Positions 62,134-64,000 of a DNA stretch of 64,000 bases are shown one piece after another. Source of the stretch: DATJGF01 sp035495315 (GTDB lineage Bacteria; Verrucomicrobiota; Verrucomicrobiia; Limisphaerales; UBA8199). The notes beneath the pieces are model-generated. The model was not told where the DNA came from, searched no databases, and saw nothing but the letters and a program-made list of their open reading frames with translations. Location of the stretch: the NCBI GenBank assembly GCA_035495315.1, contig DATJGF010000104.1, forward strand, positions 1 through 64,000, in the 5' to 3' direction. The first letter of the stretch is position 1; every line of letters begins with the position of its first letter. A program made the translations under genes and the position numbers.

Positions 62134-63675
62134 TCACTCTCGCAGAAACCCTTCCGCCAGCGCCACCGCCTTGAGCATCGCCTGCGCCTTGTTCACCGTT
62201 TCCTGGTACTCGCCCTCCGGCTTGGAATCATTAACCCAACCGCCGCCAGCCTGGACGAACGCTTTTCCTTGTTTGAGCAGGGCCGTGCGAATCGTGATGC
62301 AGCAATCGAGATTGCCGTTGAAAGAAAAGTAGCCGACGCAGCCCCCATATGGTCCGCGCGCGGTTTGCTCGAGCTCGGCAATAATCTGCATCGCGCGAAT
62401 CTTTGGCGCTCCGCTTAAGGTGCCAGCCGGGAAAGTCGCGCGCATCAAATCGTACGGGGTTTTGGCATTCGAGAGTTGGCCCTCCACTTGAGAGACAATA
62501 TGCATCACATGGCTGTATCGCTCGATGATCATCAAATCTTTTACCCGAACACTTCCGAAATCGCATACACGGCCCAGGTCGTTCCGGGCTAAGTCGACTA
62601 ACATAACGTGTTCGGCGCGCTCCTTGGGGTCGGCCAGCAGTTCCTTTTCAAGCGCTTTGTCTTCTTCGGCGTTCGCTCCACGACGACGGGTCCCGGCGAT
62701 CGGACGGATTTCGACGCGACGATCCTCACAGCGCACGTGGATTTCCGGCGATGCGCCCACCAATGAGAAGCCCTCGAGCTCGAGCAGGAACATGTAAGGC
62801 GAGGGATTAACTGAGCGCGCGGCGCGATACACGTCGAGCGGCGAGGCTTTAACAGAGGTGGAAAATCGCTGTGAACCGACAACCTGAATAATATCGCCTG
62901 CGGTAATGTATTTTTTCGCTTTGGTTACATTCGTGAGAAATTGCTCTTTGGGGAGATTCGATTCAAACGCGACGGGTGGCACGTCCGCCGGAACACTAAC
63001 GGGATGATGTTCACTGGGTTGCTCCAGCAGCGACACCAAACGCTCAATCTCCGCGACCGCATTTTCATATGCCTCCTCAGCGGTCGCCGCATCCTCCAGG
63101 ACCGCGTTCACCAGGACCGTGAGCGTCTGCGCGACGCGGTCGAAAATCAGCAGTTGGTCCGCGATGAGGAAATACATCGTCGGGGTGCCAAGCTCGTCGC
63201 GGTTTGGTCTAGGGACGACCGGTTCGACGTCATGGATGAACTCGTAGCCGATGAAACCGACGGCTCCGCCGGTGAATCGCGTCAGGCCGGGAACCGCGAC
63301 GGGCCGATACTGTTTCATTAATCGCTCAATGACTTCAAGGCCGTCGCGAACCGTGGCGGTCCCAGGAGCCGCATCGCTACCCAGGGCGTGGGAGTTGCTC
63401 ACATTGAAGTCCTGGACCCGTTTGCCGCCTTCGAGAATTTCCACCCGATGCCCGAACTGCCGGACAATCGCGCGCGGGTTGCAACCGACAAAAGAGTATC
63501 GACCGAGATGCTCGCCGCCTTCGACCGACTCAAACAGGAATGCTTCTCCTGGGCCACGGATTTTGCGATAAGCTGACAATGGCGTTTCGATGTCCGCCAG
63601 CAGCCGGCGCGTCACGGGGATCAGGTTGCCCTGTTGAGCCAGCTTGAGAAATTCCTGGAGGTTGGGTGAGTACAT
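62134..63675 (-). CDS. trpE: Anthranilate synthase component I
   Basis: A 513-residue chorismate-binding enzyme. The N-terminal Trp-regulatory region has DIETPLSAYRKIRGPGEAFL with FESVEGG, a form of the LLES allosteric motif. The chorismate domain has QRFSTSVKASPLDVYRAARS, RPIAGTRRRGANAEEDKALE, FPAGTLSGAPKIRAMQIIAE and GYFSFNGNLDCCITIRTAL. It makes anthranilate with a glutaminase subunit not visible here. A small membrane protein lies 20 nt upstream on the same strand. Confidence 0.94.
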   Translation of the reverse strand: MYSPNLQEFLKLAQQGNLIPVTRRLLADIETPLSAYRKIRGPGEAFLFESVEGGEHLGRYSFVGCNPRAIVRQFGHRVEILEGGKRVQDFNVSNSHALGSDAAPGTATVRDGLEVIERLMKQYRPVAVPGLTRFTGGAVGFIGYEFIHDVEPVVPRPNRDELGTPTMYFLIADQLLIFDRVAQTLTVLVNAVLEDAATAEEAYENAVAEIERLVSLLEQPSEHHPVSVPADVPPVAFESNLPKEQFLTNVTKAKKYITAGDIIQVVGSQRFSTSVKASPLDVYRAARSVNPSPYMFLLELEGFSLVGASPEIHVRCEDRRVEIRPIAGTRRRGANAEEDKALEKELLADPKERAEHVMLVDLARNDLGRVCDFGSVRVKDLMIIERYSHVMHIVSQVEGQLSNAKTPYDLMRATFPAGTLSGAPKIRAMQIIAELEQTARGPYGGCVGYFSFNGNLDCCITIRTALLKQGKAFVQAGGGWVNDSKPEGEYQETVNKAQAMLKAVALAEGFLRE

Positions 63676-63695
63676 TTCGAACTGCTGGGTTCAGT

Positions 63696-63998
63696 TCAGC
63701 GCGTAAACGAGTATTCCTGGAAGCGCCGCTCTTCCTGAATGCTGGCCCGGCGTAAACGCACCAGGCCCCACAACGTGAAGCCGCAAACCGCAACGGAGTA
63801 AGCGATGATGCCCAGGCCGATCGCCAGGAGCACCGGCGCGCGGTCCCAATCGGAAAAGTACAGGACTCCGGCGCCGACGGCGGCGGTTAGGCCGGTTTGC
63901 GCAAACAAACAGCACAGATAAAGGGTGATATTGGTCTCCTGGAGGCGTTCGATGTACCAATCGCGATACCGTTGCTCGCCCAGCGAACGCATCAGCCA
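63696..63998 (-). CDS. Small membrane protein, possibly cut by the window end
   Basis: From the ATG at 63992 this is 98 residues, but the frame stays open to the window edge, so the true N-terminus may lie outside. Two membrane helices are seen (LYLCCLFAQTGLTAAVGAGV and LLAIGLGIIAYSVAVCGFTL), with a basic C-terminus (RLRRASIQEERRFQEYSFTR). No family recognised. It lies 20 nt before trpE on the same strand. Confidence 0.55.
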   Translation of the reverse strand, partial: WLMRSLGEQRYRDWYIERLQETNITLYLCCLFAQTGLTAAVGAGVLYFSDWDRAPVLLAIGLGIIAYSVAVCGFTLWGLVRLRRASIQEERRFQEYSFTR

Positions 63999-64000
63999 CG

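Noticed and set aside
1..64000. CRISPR array or phage cluster
   Set aside because: No regularly spaced direct repeats, Cas proteins or phage structural genes were seen in the window.

Overview
This window looks like chromosomal DNA of a soil or freshwater Verrucomicrobiota bacterium, probably of the Pedosphaera/Limisphaerales type. The evidence is the PVC-type protein families: SGNH plus membrane-bound-dehydrogenase beta-propeller plus azurin plus CxxCH cytochrome, ECF sigma factors with membrane-anchored extensions, DUF4159, and Gfo/Idh/MocA proteins with twin-arginine signals. Many secreted glycoside hydrolases, moderately high GC content, and abundant dispersed palindromic intergenic repeats point the same way. 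No rRNA, CRISPR array, prophage or complete insertion sequence was seen. One tRNA gene is present, tRNA-Arg(CCG).

Layout. 0-5.6 kb: two halves of what is usually one PVC heme/copper protein, with a FitAB-like (RHH antitoxin plus PIN toxin) module between them. 5.8-15.6 kb: a tightly overlapping operon of GYF/B-box zinc-finger membrane proteins, then DUF4129, DUF4350, MoxR ATPase, DUF58, SpoIIM-like and RDD proteins. 16-33 kb: a polysaccharide-foraging region with GH9, GH2, a cellulase-like TIM-barrel protein with a collagen-binding-like tail, an agarase-like hydrolase, a Gfo/Idh/MocA oxidoreductase and DUF4159. It is interrupted by a reverse-strand pair (AI-2E-type permease and topoisomerase IB) and a lipid-A-N-domain membrane protein. 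33.2-38.3 kb: a chimeric ORF that joins the start of an ECF sigma factor to MBG-type adhesin repeats, a Tat-exported nitrilase, and an ECF sigma factor fused to a membrane anchor and an extracytoplasmic solenoid. 38.4-50 kb: an FG-GAP protein, transketolase, tRNA-Arg, a GNAT plus sulfotransferase pair, and a reverse-strand run of two glycosidases, a PQQ-type propeller and a GT4 glycosyltransferase. 50-64 kb: mostly housekeeping genes. These are MoeA, a GHKL ATPase with an Ig-like domain, gamma carbonic anhydrase, RibBA-RibH, an NtrC-type regulator, fructose-bisphosphate aldolase and two Hsp20 chaperones, followed on the reverse strand by TrpE, two tandem thymidylate-kinase-like proteins and a ROK kinase.

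How the genes fit together. The secreted hydrolases would release sugars from plant- or algal-type polysaccharides. ROK kinase, transketolase and aldolase could feed these into central metabolism, and the PVC cytochrome/copper protein would act in periplasmic oxidation. The most unusual items are the toxin-antitoxin module inside a split gene, the sigma-factor/adhesin chimera, a dispersed inverted-repeat family present at least four times, the tandem thymidylate-kinase-like pair with a Walker-A Lys-to-Arg change, and the cytoplasmic GHKL ATPase carrying an Ig-like module. I found no single clear-cut new system. The GYF/B-box zinc-finger genes feeding the MoxR operon and the GHKL/Ig ATPase are the best candidates for undescribed biology.
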